Assembly: GCA_002312935.1 (NCBI GenBank)
Contig: DCAT01000075.1
Location: 1-11,056 of the forward strand
Direction of reading: 5' to 3'
DNA: 11,056 nucleotides
From: Oceanospirillaceae bacterium UBA1126
GTDB taxonomy: Bacteria; Pseudomonadota; Gammaproteobacteria; Pseudomonadales; Balneatricaceae
Below, one piece after another: positions 1 through 5,699 of this stretch. The position numbers and the translations under genes were made by a program. The first letter of the stretch is position 1, and every line of letters begins with the position of its first letter. A model generated the notes under the pieces. That model worked only from the letters and a program-made list of their open reading frames with translations. It was not told the DNA's origin and made no database searches.

Positions 1-921
1 CCAGCCAACGTCAGCAGTGCACCAATAAATATCACCTGGTTTGTAATCAAATACCATTTCGTGAGTCATTGCGCTCCACACTAGGTAGCCTGCACTAGTA
101 TGCTCTAAGCCCTTAGGCTGACCTGTAGAACCGGATGTATAGAGAATAAAAAGAGGATCTTCTGCAGCCATTACTTCAGGTGCGTGGTCGACGCCTGCAG
201 CAGCAACGATATCCCCATACCAAACATCTCGGCCTTCTAGCCAATTAATATCAGCCCCTGTGCGTTTGACTACAATCACAGTATCAACACAATCCACATT
301 GGTTAAACCTGCATCAACATTACTCTTAAGACCAATCGTTTTACCACCTCGCAGGCCTTCATCTGCAGTAATCACTATATTACTGTTAGAACCCTGCACT
401 CGGCCGGCAATAGCATCTGGCGAAAAGCCACCAAAAATAACTGAATGCACCGCTCCAATCCGAGCACAAGCCAACATTGCCACTGCAGCTTCTGGAATCA
501 TTGGCATATACAGGGTAATTACATCACCTTTTTTCGCACCTTGTGCTAGGAGCGCATTACTAAACTGACACACTTCTTGGTGCAGTTCTCGGTAACTAAT
601 ATGACGCGACTGACTCGGGTCATCTCCTTCCCATATAATGGCAATTTCTTCACCATGGTGTTCTAAATGTCGGTCTAAACAGTTAGCGGCCACATTTAAT
701 TGACCATCTGAATACCATTCGATAGACACATCATTAGGTGTAAAACGGGTATTTTTTATTTTTGTAGGCGCCTTAATCCAGTCAATACGCTTACCCTGCT
801 GACGCCAGAACTCTTCTGGGTTTGCAACAGACTGTTGGTACATCGCTTCGCGTTTCTTTTGGTTCAAACCAGAGGTTTCGGCAATCGATGCATCTGCTGG
901 ATATGTCTTCACGTCACTCAT
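1..921 (-). CDS. acs: Acetyl-CoA synthetase, N-terminal 307 residues (cut by the window edge)
   Basis: AMP-forming acetate:CoA ligase. It activates acetate with ATP to acetyl-AMP and then transfers the acetyl group to CoA in the cytoplasm. The ATG at 919-921 is preceded by AGGAA seven bases away on the minus strand, and the frame is open to base 1. The full enzyme is usually about 650 residues, so roughly the first half is present. Visible landmarks are the N-terminal part with EEFWRQQGKRIDW (about residues 37-49), FGGFSPDAIAGR in the middle, the adenylation P-loop YTSGSTG at 261-267, and GDIYWCTADVGW at the edge. The loop after YTSGSTG reads QPKGLEHTSAGY where E. coli Acs has KPKGVLHTTGGY. 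The family call is secure. Propionyl-CoA synthetase is a less likely alternative because the CTADVGW region matches Acs closely. It is transcribed away from the exonuclease-like gene. Confidence 0.95.
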   Translation of the reverse strand, partial: MSDVKTYPADASIAETSGLNQKKREAMYQQSVANPEEFWRQQGKRIDWIKAPTKIKNTRFTPNDVSIEWYSDGQLNVAANCLDRHLEHHGEEIAIIWEGDDPSQSRHISYRELHQEVCQFSNALLAQGAKKGDVITLYMPMIPEAAVAMLACARIGAVHSVIFGGFSPDAIAGRVQGSNSNIVITADEGLRGGKTIGLKSNVDAGLTNVDCVDTVIVVKRTGADINWLEGRDVWYGDIVAAAGVDHAPEVMAAEDPLFILYTSGSTGQPKGLEHTSAGYLVWSAMTHEMVFDYKPGDIYWCTADVGW

Positions 922-964
922 TTAATGGTTCCTAGTTTTGTAGGGCAAGAGGATTAACCTACCA

Positions 965-993
965 TTTATATCAAGTTAACGAGCATATTTAAA
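965..993 (-). promoter_or_regulatory. Candidate sigma-70 promoter for acs
   Basis: On the minus strand a TTTAAA -35-like hexamer (988-993) and a TATAAA -10-like hexamer (965-970, five of six consensus bases) are separated by 17 bases. Transcription would start near 958 and give a leader of roughly 37 bases before the acs ATG. I see no CRP-like TGTGA-N6-TCACA site or sigma-54 GG/GC element nearby. This is read by eye in an AT-rich stretch where chance matches are common. Confidence 0.4.
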
Positions 994-1102
994 TACTACT
1001 TTGGCTTAATATGGACCTTCATCTGCTAAACTTAACTTGCCTTGCGTTAATGCATACGCCATCATTTGTTATTATTCACTTAAATTATTATCACTATTAC
1101 CT

Positions 1103-1588
1103 ATGATTGATCTAAGCCTTGCCTTATTTATTGCTGTTGAAACCTGTCCGGAACCCCCTTACTATCCAATTGCTGCAGCTTGGACCCTGCCCGATGGCAG
1201 CATTAAGTCTAGCCTCATTTTGGCAGATGACAACTGGCCTCCCCACCTATGTTATAGCGATCATATTAGCGATGAAACTGTGACTGCATTAGGGCACTCG
1301 GTTAAAGATGTGTTATTAGAAATGAACGACGACCTCGACGCAAGCCATGTAGTGGGTCACGGAGATTTTTCACCTACAGAAGGTTTAGAGCATTTAGTAG
1401 ATGCACTAGATATTGAACTGGCGTTTGAAATATCTACCAGCCAAGAAGATATAAAAGAGCTTCTTGGTGATGATTGGCGAGATGAGTTACAGGATTTAGC
1501 TCACGAAACAGGCTTAGATTTATTACAAGCTGAAGACCAAGTGAGATTGATGCAACTATGCTGGGCCAGACGCAGTGATGTACTCTAG
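1103..1588 (+). CDS. Degenerate DEDDh 3'-5' exonuclease-like protein
   Basis: A 161-residue protein that I read as a relative of the DEDDh exonuclease fold. The N-terminus (FIAVETCPEPPYYPIAAAW, residues 9-27) lines up with the F-I-D-x-E...YPI-E-x-A-W pattern of that family, followed by LPDGSIKSSLI. HISDETVTALGH (54-65) fits the HGIS region, and DASHVVGHGDFSPTEG (79-94) fits the segment with the second Asp (D88). The first catalytic Asp is Ala (A11) while Glu13 remains. The C-terminal H-x4-D motif seems to have lost its His, with D145 the likely remaining Asp. Nuclease activity is therefore doubtful. I chose the ATG at 1103; an upstream TTG at 1037 in the same frame would add 22 hydrophobic residues not expected for the family. 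No strong Shine-Dalgarno is visible. Its end overlaps the next gene, suggesting coupling. The gene call is solid; the fold is inferred. Confidence 0.6.
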   Translation: MIDLSLALFIAVETCPEPPYYPIAAAWTLPDGSIKSSLILADDNWPPHLCYSDHISDETVTALGHSVKDVLLEMNDDLDASHVVGHGDFSPTEGLEHLVDALDIELAFEISTSQEDIKELLGDDWRDELQDLAHETGLDLLQAEDQVRLMQLCWARRSDVL

Positions 1589-2174
1589 GCTTGCTCTCTT
1601 AAGCCTCCTTCTGCTGTTAATAAGTGCATGCAGCAGCATCGGTGACAATAACGCTAAACCACACACACCAGATAACGTGTGTGGCATTTTTGCACAGTTT
1701 GAAAGCTGGCAAATAAGTGCCAGTGCTTCTCAACAACAATGGCAAATAGATCAGACTATTAGCATGGCATTTATCAATCATGAGTCTGGCTTTAATGCTA
1801 CTGCCAGGCCTCCTCGAAAAATGGCATTTGGTATTATTCCAGGTCGCCACCTTTCCACCGCTTATGGCTACCCCCAGGCGATTAACGGCACTTGGACTTT
1901 GTATAAACAACTCACCGGTTACAGCAGTGCTGAACGCACTAACTTTAACGATGCCATCGACTTTGTAGGTTGGTACAATAGTAGGTCTGTGCGCCTTAAT
2001 AAAATACATCGAAACGATGCTTACAACCTTTATTTGGCTTATCACGAAGGCAACAGAGGGTTTGCTAAAAAATCCTATTTAGCAAAACCGTGGTTGTTAG
2101 GCGTAGCCAAAGATGTTGCAAGTCAAGCTCAGCGTTATCGCAGCCAGCTCAGTTTCTGCTCACCTCAAAGTTAA
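1578..2174 (+). CDS. Lipoprotein with lytic transglycosylase (SLT-like) domain
   Basis: Probable outer-membrane or periplasmic lipoprotein of 198 residues acting on peptidoglycan. A hydrophobic signal sequence (4-15) ends in the lipobox ISAC, giving lipidated Cys18. The mature part carries the SLT-type pattern MAFINHESGFNATARPPR (63-80), with Glu69 as the expected catalytic residue, then STAYGYPQAINGTW (93-106), DAIDFVGWYN (125-134) and AYNLYLAYHEGNRGF (148-162). These blocks match a family of small SLT-domain lipoproteins of gammaproteobacteria. Lytic transglycosylases cleave the MurNAc-GlcNAc bond and form 1,6-anhydro-MurNAc; activity here is inferred. Cys35 and Cys194 could form a disulfide bond. 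A GTG lies one codon upstream of the ATG at 1578, so the start could be either. The start lies inside the exonuclease-like gene, in another frame, and yheU follows 14 bases after the stop. Confidence 0.85.
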   Translation: MYSRLALLSLLLLLISACSSIGDNNAKPHTPDNVCGIFAQFESWQISASASQQQWQIDQTISMAFINHESGFNATARPPRKMAFGIIPGRHLSTAYGYPQAINGTWTLYKQLTGYSSAERTNFNDAIDFVGWYNSRSVRLNKIHRNDAYNLYLAYHEGNRGFAKKSYLAKPWLLGVAKDVASQAQRYRSQLSFCSPQS

Positions 2175-2188
2175 CGGCGGATTAATTC

Positions 2189-2407
2189 ATGATAGTGCCA
2201 TGGCAAGATATAAACCCAGATACCCTAAGCCACCTATTAGAAGAGTTTGCGAGTCGAGATGGTACAGACTATGGCGCCTATGAGACCAGCTTGGCAGACA
2301 AAGTAGCACAGCTAGAAGTACAGCTAAAACAAAAGCGAATTGTGGTGGTTTACAGTGAACTCCATGAAACTGTAAATATAGTTCCTGCCGAGCAATTTAC
2401 TGATTAA
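2189..2407 (+). CDS. yheU: YheU family (UPF0270) small protein
   Basis: A 72-residue protein matching E. coli YheU along its whole length and at the same size. It begins MIVPWQDINPDTL (E. coli MLIPWQDLSPETL), has RDGTDYG at 23-29, and carries VVVYSELHETVNIVP (52-66) near the end. The family is conserved in gammaproteobacteria and has no firmly assigned function that I know of. The ATG follows a GGCGG sequence by eight bases. The gene lies 14 bases after the transglycosylase lipoprotein gene, so the two are probably cotranscribed. It converges with tusA, with only 17 bases between stop codons. Confidence 0.93.
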   Translation: MIVPWQDINPDTLSHLLEEFASRDGTDYGAYETSLADKVAQLEVQLKQKRIVVVYSELHETVNIVPAEQFTD

Positions 2408-2417
2408 CTAAACATTA

Positions 2418-2430
2418 GGCTGTATTAGCC
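2418..2430. terminator. Small hairpin between convergent yheU and tusA
   Basis: A four-base stem GGCT/AGCC with a five-base loop GTATT sits directly after the yheU stop and includes the tusA stop codon. Read on the minus strand it is followed by the moderately U-rich TAATGTTTAG. The stem is short and there is no true T-run, so at best it is a weak two-way terminator. Confidence 0.22.
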
Positions 2431-2670
2431 GCCTTTGCGAATGAGGTATTGATACTGAGAGTCAGCTTGCGCCTGTTCTATGAGTTCGTGGCCCAGAAAC
2501 AAGCAGAATTTAGGAATGTCTCGAGTAGTGGATGGGTCTGTAGCTAATACTTTAACCACATCCCCTGCTTTAATGTCTTTAAAAATACTGTGCAACATCA
2601 TCACCGGTTCTGGACAAAAGAGCCCCGTGGTGTCTAATAATCTGTCGATATTATGGGAGCTTTCCATCAT
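2425..2670 (-). CDS. tusA: Sulfur carrier protein TusA
   Basis: An 81-residue protein that matches E. coli TusA along its length. TusA accepts persulfide sulfur from the cysteine desulfurase IscS and passes it to the TusBCD/TusE relay for mnm5s2U34 tRNA thiolation by MnmA. It also takes part in molybdenum-cofactor and general sulfur trafficking. The persulfide site is in GLFCPEPVMM (16-25), with Cys19 as the acceptor. DPSTTRDIPKFC (45-56), LGHELIE and the ending YLIRKGG are all characteristic. Two adjacent ATG codons (2670 and 2667) could serve as start; no strong Shine-Dalgarno decides between them. It is convergent with yheU and lies downstream of, on the same strand as, the alpha/beta hydrolase gene, with 63 bases between them. 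TusBCDE genes are not in this window. Confidence 0.95.
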   Translation of the reverse strand: MMESSHNIDRLLDTTGLFCPEPVMMLHSIFKDIKAGDVVKVLATDPSTTRDIPKFCLFLGHELIEQAQADSQYQYLIRKGG

Positions 2671-2733
2671 TTGCTATACTCTGTAATAACCAAGATTGAA
2701 ATTTAGGTATTAACTAGTTATGTTGATCTAAAC

Positions 2734-3384
2734 TTAAATATTACTGCATTTTACCGTGTATTTAGCCCAATGCTCAATATCTAATACTGATTGTTCAATA
2801 GCCTGCATTTGACTGTAGCGTGCGGCTTTAAAAGGCTTAAAGCTATGATCCATATCTTCAAGCCAGCATAAATTAATGTGAGCTGGCAATTGATAACCTA
2901 GTACTTGATCATAACTACCTAAGGCATCGCGAGCACCCTGAACAATTAATCCAGGCTTATGACTAGCTAACAAATGTTCCACACGCAATGTTTGTGGCTT
3001 ACCTTGGGGGTGAAATGGATAGCCAAGGGCAAACCAGCCCAAAGCATTGGTACGTTCCACTATTAAACTAGCCACACGGCCTCCTAAAGACTTGCCCCCT
3101 ATGATAAGTGGACTTGGCAAGGCTAGTGCATCCAATAATTTAAGGTACTCAAGTTCAAGTTTAGCTACTGCTGGAGGTGGCTGTCGGACTCCTGTCGCCT
3201 GGATCTTTTGCATATAACCAAATTCAAATAAATACACAGTAAAGTCTTTCAAGCTCATTACTGCCGCTACGCACTGCATAAATTCATGATTCATACCAAT
3301 ACCAGAACCATGTGCAAAAACCACATTAATTGCACCAGTACCATACTTTTGCACCCTACCAAATCCTGTTTCAATATCTATCAT
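2734..3384 (-). CDS. Alpha/beta hydrolase, TEX30/KANL3-like family
   Basis: A 216-residue cytosolic alpha/beta hydrolase with no signal peptide. After the first strand comes VVFAHGSGIGMNHEFM (21-36), the oxyanion-loop region typical of this family. The nucleophile elbow is GGKSLGGR, with Ser99. The likely acid is Asp153 in QGARDALGS, and the His is His180 in LEDMDHSFKP, giving a complete Ser-Asp-His triad in the right order and spacing. The short cap-less form resembles bacterial proteins related to TEX30 and the KANL3 domain, whose natural substrates are mostly unknown. I chose the ATG at 3382-3384 because AAGGG lies six bases upstream; a TTG one codon earlier is in frame. It precedes tusA on the same strand, so they may be cotranscribed. 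The specific reaction cannot be predicted. Confidence 0.87.
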   Translation of the reverse strand: MIDIETGFGRVQKYGTGAINVVFAHGSGIGMNHEFMQCVAAVMSLKDFTVYLFEFGYMQKIQATGVRQPPPAVAKLELEYLKLLDALALPSPLIIGGKSLGGRVASLIVERTNALGWFALGYPFHPQGKPQTLRVEHLLASHKPGLIVQGARDALGSYDQVLGYQLPAHINLCWLEDMDHSFKPFKAARYSQMQAIEQSVLDIEHWAKYTVKCSNI

Positions 3385-3420
3385 CAAGAACCCTTAGTTG
3401 GCACCATTAAATCTTCCAAG

Positions 3421-3436
3421 ATAACACCTCTGTTAT
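3421..3436. repeat. Inverted repeat upstream of the hydrolase gene
   Basis: Perfect six-base arms ATAACA and TGTTAT flank CCTC. The repeat lies about 37 bases upstream of the hydrolase ATG. It could be an operator half-site pair or a small mRNA hairpin; it could also be chance in AT-rich DNA. Confidence 0.3.
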
Positions 3437-3535
3437 GATCTGAGTCAGCAATAATAGGGCTTCTAGCAGAGACTGAAGCACATCTAATACCCTGCATTAA
3501 TACTCCGTCATCATTTAATCTTAATTCAAGTATTA

Positions 3536-3564
3536 TTGCGTATAGCCCAACAAACCCATACTAT
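3536..3564 (+). promoter_or_regulatory. Candidate sigma-70 promoter for the Ldh2-like gene
   Basis: TTGCGT (3536-3541) and TACTAT (3559-3564) are separated by 17 bases, each with three or four consensus matches. The palindrome at 3596-3607 would lie just downstream of the expected start point near 3571, a position where a repressor could act. This is read by eye only. Confidence 0.33.
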
Positions 3565-3595
3565 CATGCTGTAAACGTATACTCAGGCCTAGGTG

Positions 3596-3607
3596 GGTAA
3601 ATTTACC
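3596..3607. repeat. 12-base perfect palindrome GGTAAATTTACC
   Basis: A self-complementary dodecamer in the long leader upstream of the gene at 3761. A heptamer TACCGCA overlapping its right edge is repeated eight bases later. It is operator-like in form, but no cognate regulator is encoded in the window. Confidence 0.35.
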
Positions 3608-3760
3608 GCAATACCGCAGGCATACGCTGGAGTCATTCGGCCGTAATTAGAGTTATTGGCATGTCCGCAAACTCGCCCATTACTTTAATCAATGCAACGC
3701 GGATTAATCCAGCAAAATAGCCAACGAAATAAATAATAACAAATACACAAAGGAACCCTA

Positions 3761-4420
3761 ATGAGCGATACCACACTTGTAAGCGCAGAACAGCTCACTC
3801 AAATAGTAGAAAAAGTGGTTGCTAGCCGCGGTTTTGACCGCGCAAATCAACAAACGGCGGGGCACCGGGCTACCTTTGCGTTGCGCCATGGCATTGCAAA
3901 CAGCGATTTATTAGAGACCTCTTTGGCCGGCTTAGATTCCAGTATTAGCGCACCTAAATTATTAGTAGAAAGCAAAGACAGCCTAATATATGACGCCCTT
4001 GGCCAACCGGCTTTAGTACAATTCCAAGAAGCCTTTAAACATGCCGTAGACAATGGTATCAAAGAAATCCGTATGCACAAAACAGCCTGTGGCGCTTTTG
4101 CAGTGCCTGCCATTGCCTATTATTTAGAACAACATGGCGCTAATGGACAAAGTGTATGCATCTACTTTAATAACTTAGAAGGCGGTATGCGTCGCTTTGA
4201 CTTAACCTCGCAAGGCCAGCTACGTGGACTTTTACAACCTAGAGAACGAGATTTAGCTTGGAACGAAGTACGTATTACCATAGGTCCAGCGCCCTCAGAC
4301 TGCAAAACTGTTGCAGGCACTTCAGACATAGACGCCTACCGCGCTCGCTGCGACGCTAATGGCATCGGTGTACGCACCAGCCTGTGGAATCGCATGCAAG
4401 AATTAGCAGCAAACCACTAA
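3761..4420 (+). CDS. Short protein of Ldh2-like (DUF3726-like) character, function unknown
   Basis: A 219-residue protein that I do not recognise with certainty. AAGGA six bases before the ATG makes the start secure. The N-terminal helix pair VSAEQLTQIVEKVVASRGF (7-25) with ATFALRHGI resembles the opening of Ldh2-type malate/lactate dehydrogenases. IYDALGQPALVQFQEAFKHA (76-95), then DNGIKEIRMHKTACGAFAVPAIAYY (97-121) and an Asn-containing IYFNN, follow the order of that family's core: GxxA helix, K/NGI strand, then the S-x-H-x-G active-site turn. Here the turn reads KTACGA, placing Cys110 where the catalytic His is expected. The protein is also about 120 residues shorter than normal Ldh2 enzymes. 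The tail GIGVRTSLWNRMQELAANH may fit the DUF3726 family, which I recall only loosely. No signal peptide or membrane segment is visible. It stands alone with a long leader. Fold assignment is inference from pattern. Confidence 0.5.
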   Translation: MSDTTLVSAEQLTQIVEKVVASRGFDRANQQTAGHRATFALRHGIANSDLLETSLAGLDSSISAPKLLVESKDSLIYDALGQPALVQFQEAFKHAVDNGIKEIRMHKTACGAFAVPAIAYYLEQHGANGQSVCIYFNNLEGGMRRFDLTSQGQLRGLLQPRERDLAWNEVRITIGPAPSDCKTVAGTSDIDAYRARCDANGIGVRTSLWNRMQELAANH

Positions 4421-4430
4421 CGGTCAAAGG

Positions 4431-4453
4431 ACAAGGATATCTTGTTTATTTTA
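4431..4453 (+). terminator. Weak candidate terminator after the Ldh2-like gene
   Basis: A five-base stem ACAAG/CTTGT (4431-4435 and 4441-4445) with loop GATAT is followed by TTATTTTA. The U-rich tail is suitable but the stem is short and AT-rich, so termination would be weak. It lies ten bases after the stop codon. Confidence 0.3.
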
Positions 4454-4474
4454 GTTAGCCAATGTGAACGTTCG

Positions 4475-4525
4475 TAACCCTACGCACCTGACCTGCCTCT
4501 TTGCAGCAGTGCCAGTGCAGGGTTA
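4475..4525. repeat. Long stem-loop-forming sequence between convergent genes
   Basis: Outer arms TAACCCT (4475-4481) and AGGGTTA (4519-4525) pair perfectly. After a two-base bulge, GCAC (4484-4487) pairs with GTGC (4515-4518). Inside, CTGC (4493-4496) can pair with GCAG (4503-4506) around CTCTTT. There is no T-run on either strand, so it is not a classical terminator. It may be a folded RNA end or an interspersed extragenic palindrome. Confidence 0.4.
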
Positions 4526-4535
4526 ATGATTAATA

Positions 4536-4913
4536 CTAATTTAAATCTACTGCATATTTTTTAAGAAGCTCCATAGGCACAATCTCCAAAGCTCTTATAT
4601 GGGTACTTTGCAGATGCAGTCTTGGCGCCATACCGTTTTTTTCGGCCTCTAACCATCTCCCCGCGCATACACACCAACTGTCTCCAGGGTTTAATCCTTT
4701 GAAATTAAATGCGGGTACTGGGGTAGAAAGGTCATTGCCTTTAGATTTTGAGTAGTCTAAAAAGTCCTTTGAAGTTTCAATACAGACTGTATGAGAACCA
4801 AAGTCGTCTTTACAAGTATTGCACGCTCCATCGCGGTAAAACCCAGTGATTGGATCCACCCCACAAATACCTAATTTTTCACCAAATACATTAACTGATT
4901 CATCCATTTGCAT
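4536..4913 (-). CDS. DUF2237 family protein
   Basis: A 125-residue cytosolic protein matching the DUF2237 family along its length. Landmarks are NVFGEKLGICGVDPITGFYRD (8-28), GACNTCKDDFGSHTVC (29-44), KGNDLSTP (58-65), NPGDSWCVCAGRWLEA (75-90) and the closing ALEIVPMELLKKYAVD. It has six cysteines: Cys17, Cys31, Cys34, Cys44, Cys81 and Cys83. The paired C-x2-C and C-x-C could bind a metal or form redox pairs, but that is inference; I know of no established function. The ATG at 4913 has AAGGT about ten bases upstream, and a TATAAA -10-like hexamer lies at 4929-4934 on the minus strand without a clear -35. A second in-frame ATG lies two codons downstream. It follows the PPOX flavoprotein gene by about 100 bases on the same strand. 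Confidence 0.9.
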   Translation of the reverse strand: MQMDESVNVFGEKLGICGVDPITGFYRDGACNTCKDDFGSHTVCIETSKDFLDYSKSKGNDLSTPVPAFNFKGLNPGDSWCVCAGRWLEAEKNGMAPRLHLQSTHIRALEIVPMELLKKYAVDLN

Positions 4914-5015
4914 TATTCTAGTACCTTTTTTATAACCAATAGGAAGCTAACATTCCCCTTGGGGCGCTCTAGCTCAGAAGCAAACAGCGAGTCATCCGTA
5001 TTTGCTATACATTAA

Positions 5016-5621
5016 CTACAAATCACGCTGGTATCGAGCCACCATGTCTGTTCGAGTTTCAGGTAATTCATTTAGTAGCAGTTGATCCTTCATCATTTGC
5101 CCAATAGTAGGCAATAACCCACGGTCAACCTTCGACTCAGATGACCAAAGCTGTGATCGCATGAACGCTTTGGCACAGTGCAAAAACACTTCTTTAATAG
5201 TGAGTTCAATGCAAGTTTTTGGAGCATTAGGGTAACTTGAAAAAAAACTTAAGTGATCGGCTGCCGTCGAAATACGAGCAACCCCATTCACCCTAAGTGT
5301 TTCATCTACCCCTGGTATTAGGAACAAACAGCCAATGTCACCTGTTTCAACGATATTCACTAGGCTATCTAGGCGGTTATTACCTTTTCCATCAGGAATA
5401 AGCAGGCAATTTTTATTCAACACTTTCACAAATCCGGGCTGGCCACCACGCGGAGAGCAGTCCACAGAACCTGTTGCTGAACAGCTAGAAATAGTGACAA
5501 ACGGCGAGTGAGCTATAAAGTTGATAGAATGCAACTCTAAAGCCGGCAGTTGCTTAGCTTTAGCAGATCCTTTGGGGTGGCTATACACCTCTCTAAGCTG
5601 TTCTTCTGAAGTTATATACAT
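5016..5621 (-). CDS. FMN-dependent PPOX-type flavoprotein, MSMEG_1061-like family
   Basis: A 201-residue member of the pyridoxamine 5'-phosphate oxidase-like split-barrel superfamily, which binds FMN (or in relatives F420 or heme) and usually acts as a dimer. Diagnostic stretches are DCSPRGGQPGFVKVL (54-68), LLIPDGKGNNRLDSLVNI (73-90), GCLFLIPGVDETLRVNGVARI (97-117) and VFLHCAKAFMRSQLW (145-159). These match the MSMEG_1061 subgroup, whose substrate is not known to me. The GNNRLDS stretch is the expected phosphate/flavin-binding region. No signal peptide. The ATG at 5621 has only a poor Shine-Dalgarno (GGACC). It lies 78 bases downstream of ttcA on the same strand, but a 17-base palindrome in that gap suggests its own regulation. 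The DUF2237 gene follows. Confidence 0.88.
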   Translation of the reverse strand: MYITSEEQLREVYSHPKGSAKAKQLPALELHSINFIAHSPFVTISSCSATGSVDCSPRGGQPGFVKVLNKNCLLIPDGKGNNRLDSLVNIVETGDIGCLFLIPGVDETLRVNGVARISTAADHLSFFSSYPNAPKTCIELTIKEVFLHCAKAFMRSQLWSSESKVDRGLLPTIGQMMKDQLLLNELPETRTDMVARYQRDL

Positions 5622-5657
5622 AGAGGTCCATGATGTTTAACTGTTTATTTATCAGGG

Positions 5658-5674
5658 GTATTAGACTCTAATAC
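5658..5674. promoter_or_regulatory. 17-base palindrome, candidate operator for the PPOX flavoprotein gene
   Basis: GTATTAGA and TCTAATAC are perfect eight-base inverted arms around a single C. The element lies in the ttcA-PPOX gap, 36 bases upstream of the flavoprotein ATG on the minus strand. As a hairpin it would have a seven-base stem with a three-base loop, but no T-run follows on the minus strand, arguing against a ttcA terminator. The length and symmetry suit a dimeric repressor site. Confidence 0.45.
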
Positions 5675-5699
5675 AGGAAGCCCTTCAGCATCGGATTCA

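Larger units (their letters stand above)
3385..3760. other. 376-base gene-free stretch between the hydrolase and the Ldh2-like gene
   Basis: No convincing gene on either strand. It holds a hairpin-capable repeat ATAACA-CCTC-TGTTAT (3421-3436) in the 5' region of the hydrolase gene, a sigma-70-like promoter on the plus strand (3536-3564), a 12-base perfect palindrome GGTAAATTTACC (3596-3607), and the tandem heptamer TACCGCA (3604-3610 and 3612-3618). If the promoter is real, the plus-strand gene has a leader of about 190 bases. I do not recognise a known riboswitch in it. Confidence 0.5.

Noticed and set aside
1037..1102. N-terminal extension from a TTG start for the exonuclease-like protein
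   Set aside because: The extra 22 residues lack a Shine-Dalgarno and place a hydrophobic stretch before a cytosolic-type fold; the ATG at 1103 fits the family start better.
1617..2045. A 142-codon open frame antisense to the transglycosylase lipoprotein
   Set aside because: The plus-strand product has clear catalytic motifs and a lipobox. The antisense product has no recognisable family and is explained by codon bias of the real gene.
3661..3720. A 19-codon open frame (ATG to TAG) in the leader of the Ldh2-like gene
   Set aside because: It has no ribosome-binding site, no run of regulatory codons and no attenuator-like hairpin after it.
4447..4530. Possible integron attC site near the bulged stem-loop
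   Set aside because: GTTAGCC does not fit the GTTRRRY core and there is no integrase or cassette array.
4960..4980. A tRNA-like start: GGGGCG followed by AGCTCAG
   Set aside because: It resembles the 5' end and D-arm of a tRNA, but no anticodon stem, T-arm (GGTTCRA) or matching acceptor strand follows, so it is not a tRNA and too short to call a fragment.
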